In this document: piece after piece, positions 6,485 to 6,933 of the stretch
Numbering within the stretch: the first letter of the stretch is position 1
Layout of the letters: each line of letters begins with the position of its first letter
Source of the DNA: Desulfocapsa sp.
GTDB taxonomy: Bacteria > Desulfobacterota > Desulfobulbia > Desulfobulbales > Desulfocapsaceae
Direction of reading: 5' to 3'
DNA: 6,933 nucleotides
Assembly (NCBI GenBank): GCA_030638765.1
Contig: DAOWDZ010000024.1
Coordinates: forward strand, 1-6,933
Translations under genes and position numbers: made by a program
Notes under the pieces: generated by a model
What the model was told of the DNA's origin: nothing
Databases searched by the model: none
Seen by the model: only the letters and a program-made list of their open reading frames with translations

Positions 6485-6832
6485 TTAAGCATGACTGGTA
6501 GCAGAGTACATCTCCGCAACAGCCTGGTAACCATCCTGCAAAGAAAGCGCTCCAGAGTCGATATCTTCCTTATCAATCAACACGCCCTCTGTCATACCTT
6601 CAGCCAAAAAAAGAACACACTGAACACCATCAACTTCAACCAACTGCTCGATGATCTCAATTTCCTTCAACCGGGATTCCATCAAAATTTTGAGCCCTTC
6701 GATCTTTGCGCCGCGCTTCTTTACATTGCTGTGAATCTCCGCTACTCTCGACATTGCATCAAGATCCTGACAACCTTTTTTATGGTTTTTTATTGTCTTT
6801 TTGTGATCATGCAAACTTATTACTTTCGGCAT
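6485..6832 (-). CDS. Hypothetical phage protein, 115 aa, first gene of the packaging cluster
   Basis: I do not recognise this protein. The ATG at 6832 is chosen because AAAGAGG sits six bases upstream (6839-6845). A longer reading from a TTG at 6856 would begin in the T-run of the terminator and is unlikely. The N-terminus is basic and His/Lys-rich (about residues 6-20). The middle (about 35-65) is charged and probably helical, and the C-terminal half (about 62-105) is acidic and looks like a small alpha/beta fold. No membrane segment or signal peptide is seen. It lies just upstream of the small terminase with a gap of about 32 bases, so it is probably co-expressed with packaging genes. A DNA-binding or regulatory role is possible from position and charge, but this is only inference. 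Confidence 0.8.
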   Translation of the reverse strand: MPKVISLHDHKKTIKNHKKGCQDLDAMSRVAEIHSNVKKRGAKIEGLKILMESRLKEIEIIEQLVEVDGVQCVLFLAEGMTEGVLIDKEDIDSGALSLQDGYQAVAEMYSATSHA

Positions 6833-6854
6833 TCTGTACCTCTTTATTTTAAAC

Positions 6855-6894
6855 AAAAAAAAGACCTGTCTCGGCTTTTAACCGAGACAGGTCT
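6855..6894 (-). terminator. Rho-independent terminator ahead of the packaging operon
   Basis: A perfect 13-bp inverted repeat (arms 6862-6874 and 6882-6894) encloses a 7-base loop. Read on the minus strand, the stem is followed at once by a run of seven T (eight counting the last stem pair), then G and three T. There is no T-run on the plus-strand side, so it acts on minus-strand transcripts arriving from beyond 6933. The remaining bases 6895-6933 hold no recognisable gene, tRNA or clear promoter. One minus frame there ends in TAG just before the stem, so it could be the tail of an upstream gene. The next gene starts only about 20 bases after the T-run. Confidence 0.93.
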
Positions 6895-6933
6895 ACTCCG
6901 TGTATCCGGTGCAACCCGATCAACGAGAGACCA

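Noticed and set aside
6832..6856. Longer form of the first protein starting at a TTG (123 aa)
   Set aside because: The TTG sits in the terminator T-run without a ribosome binding site, while the ATG at 6832 has AAAGAGG six bases upstream.
6890..6932. Possible competing pairing of GGTCT near the window edge with one arm of the terminator (attenuator-like)
   Set aside because: It offers only five base pairs across a loop of more than 30 bases, against a perfect 13-bp stem, so it cannot be supported.

Overview
The window reads as the head-morphogenesis and DNA-packaging module of a tailed double-stranded DNA phage or prophage. Every supportable gene lies on the minus strand, so transcription runs from high to low coordinates. 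The host cannot be named from this sequence. Shine-Dalgarno motifs and tight gene packing show a bacterial host, and the gene order (small terminase, large terminase, portal, scaffold) matches P22-like and related phages.

In order of transcription: a rho-independent terminator (6855-6894) closes whatever lies upstream of the window. An unrecognised 115-aa gene starts only about 20 bases after it. Next come a probable small terminase (6060-6452), a PBSX-type large terminase with ATPase and nuclease motifs (4745-6043), an AT-rich 135-aa gene with a Cys cluster (4337-4744) and a 757-aa portal protein (2051-4324). An AT-rich accessory block follows (about 1220-2044). It holds a 142-aa protein with internal repeats, a 27-aa membrane peptide (1521-1604) and an 82-aa basic protein. 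The phage-type core resumes with a conserved-looking 106-aa protein (899-1219) and a scaffold-like acidic coiled-coil protein (1-899) that runs off the window edge. The major capsid gene would be expected next, outside the window.

The core genes work together. The small terminase recognises phage DNA, the large terminase cuts it and pumps it through the portal, and the scaffold directs shell assembly around the portal. Genes are joined by short gaps or stop/start overlaps, which indicates one long late operon. The portal region is close to half G+C where sampled, while the accessory block drops to roughly a quarter G+C. This suggests cargo genes (morons) inserted between structural genes.

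The most noteworthy points are the terminator placed directly in front of the packaging operon, the 27-aa membrane peptide with a strong ribosome binding site, and a 16-base direct repeat that duplicates the start of the 106-aa gene on both sides of the 82-aa gene. No gene was seen on the plus strand, there is no gene-free stretch over 300 bases, and I found no CRISPR array, tRNA or insertion sequence.
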